Part shown: positions 5,837 through 6,020 of the stretch, piece after piece
Position numbering within the stretch: position 1 is the first letter of the stretch
Layout of the letters: each line of letters begins with the position of its first letter
Source of the DNA: Cellvibrio sp.
GTDB taxonomy: Bacteria; Pseudomonadota; Gammaproteobacteria; Pseudomonadales; Cellvibrionaceae
NCBI GenBank assembly: GCA_003524365.1
Contig: DQHS01000169.1
Span: 23,269-29,288, forward strand
Length of the DNA stretch: 6,020 nt
Direction of reading: 5' to 3'
Program-made: the position numbers and the translations under genes
The notes under the pieces: generated by a model
What the model saw: the letters and a program-made list of their open reading frames with translations, nothing else
The model's database searches: none
Told to the model about the DNA's origin: nothing

Positions 5837-6020
5837 TCACGAAGGAATATTTTTCTGGATACTATTAAGTGCCTGAAGAGCCAAGGCATTACGTGTACCT
5901 ATATTCATTCGCATAAAGCCATTACCTCCTTGACCAAAAACAGTCCCGGGATTCATGCCAACTTTACATTGCTTGATGAAAAAATCCCGCAAAACGGGAT
6001 CGCTCATTCCCAACTCACGA
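5837..6020 (-). CDS. PLP-dependent aminotransferase, MalY/PatB type (C-terminal fragment)
   Basis: The last 60 codons of a leftward gene run from the right edge to a TGA at 5839-5837; the rest lies outside the window. The translation begins RELGMSDPVLRDFF and contains GMNPGTVFGQGG followed by NGFMRMNIGTRNALALQAL. This matches the C-terminal small domain of fold-type I aminotransferases of the MalY/PatB (cystathionine beta-lyase-like) group. There the loop with FG-x-GG precedes FxRxN, whose arginine binds the substrate carboxylate. MalY/PatB enzymes cleave C-S bonds of cystathionine or cysteine S-conjugates in the cytoplasm. The PLP lysine is not in this fragment, so the exact activity stays open. 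The usual GxPR after the arginine strand reads GTRN here, one proline short. A terminator-like hairpin lies inside the coding region at 5979-6000. Confidence 0.82.
   Translation of the reverse strand, partial: RELGMSDPVLRDFFIKQCKVGMNPGTVFGQGGNGFMRMNIGTRNALALQALNSIQKNIPS
5979..6000 (-). terminator. Terminator-shaped hairpin inside the aminotransferase coding region
   Basis: ATCCCG (5984-5989) pairs with CGGGAT (5995-6000) around a 5-nt loop. Read leftward, the stem runs into TTTTTT (5984-5979, the first T being in the stem). The shape is that of a short intrinsic terminator, but it lies about 46 codons before the stop of the gene. It encodes part of SDPVLRDFF, so a coding coincidence is the simpler explanation. 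Translating ribosomes would normally keep it from acting. Confidence 0.3.

Overview
The window looks like chromosomal DNA from a polysaccharide-degrading gammaproteobacterium, most plausibly Cellvibrio or a close relative. This rests on three things: a family 26 glycoside hydrolase (beta-mannanase type), a lipoprotein with the long serine-rich linker typical of that group's surface proteins, and ordinary gammaproteobacterial housekeeping genes. The genus is an inference from content, not from a database match.

Layout. The C-terminal part of a GH26 gene runs rightward from the left edge to 1052. All other genes read leftward. A compact cluster runs from 3214 down to 1229: a small GNAT acetyltransferase, a type IV pilin-like protein, a membrane-anchored glutaredoxin-like CxxC protein 3 nt behind it, and a pirin. 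It ends at a good leftward terminator (1072-1115) in the convergent gap with the GH26 gene. Upstream of the cluster, a strong bidirectional terminator (3275-3313) closes rimO (3351-4754), which encodes the ribosomal protein S12 methylthiotransferase. A 389-bp gap with no convincing gene follows. Next comes a lipoprotein with a serine-rich linker and a fibronectin III-like domain (5144-5659). An AT-rich intergenic region then leads to the last 60 codons of a PLP-dependent aminotransferase of the MalY/PatB type (5837 to the right edge).

How the genes fit together. The GH26 enzyme and the lipoprotein suit an organism that works on plant polysaccharides outside the cell. The GNAT, pilin, glutaredoxin-like and pirin genes could be co-transcribed, since the gaps are 18, 3 and 42 nt. 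The closest pair is a pilin with a probable C-terminal disulfide next to a membrane-anchored CxxC protein; a shared redox or folding role is a hypothesis only. I see no CRISPR array, tRNA, rRNA, insertion sequence or obviously new multi-gene system. The items most worth a second look are the pilin/oxidoreductase pair, the lipoprotein and its operator-like inverted repeat, and a terminator-shaped hairpin inside the aminotransferase gene.
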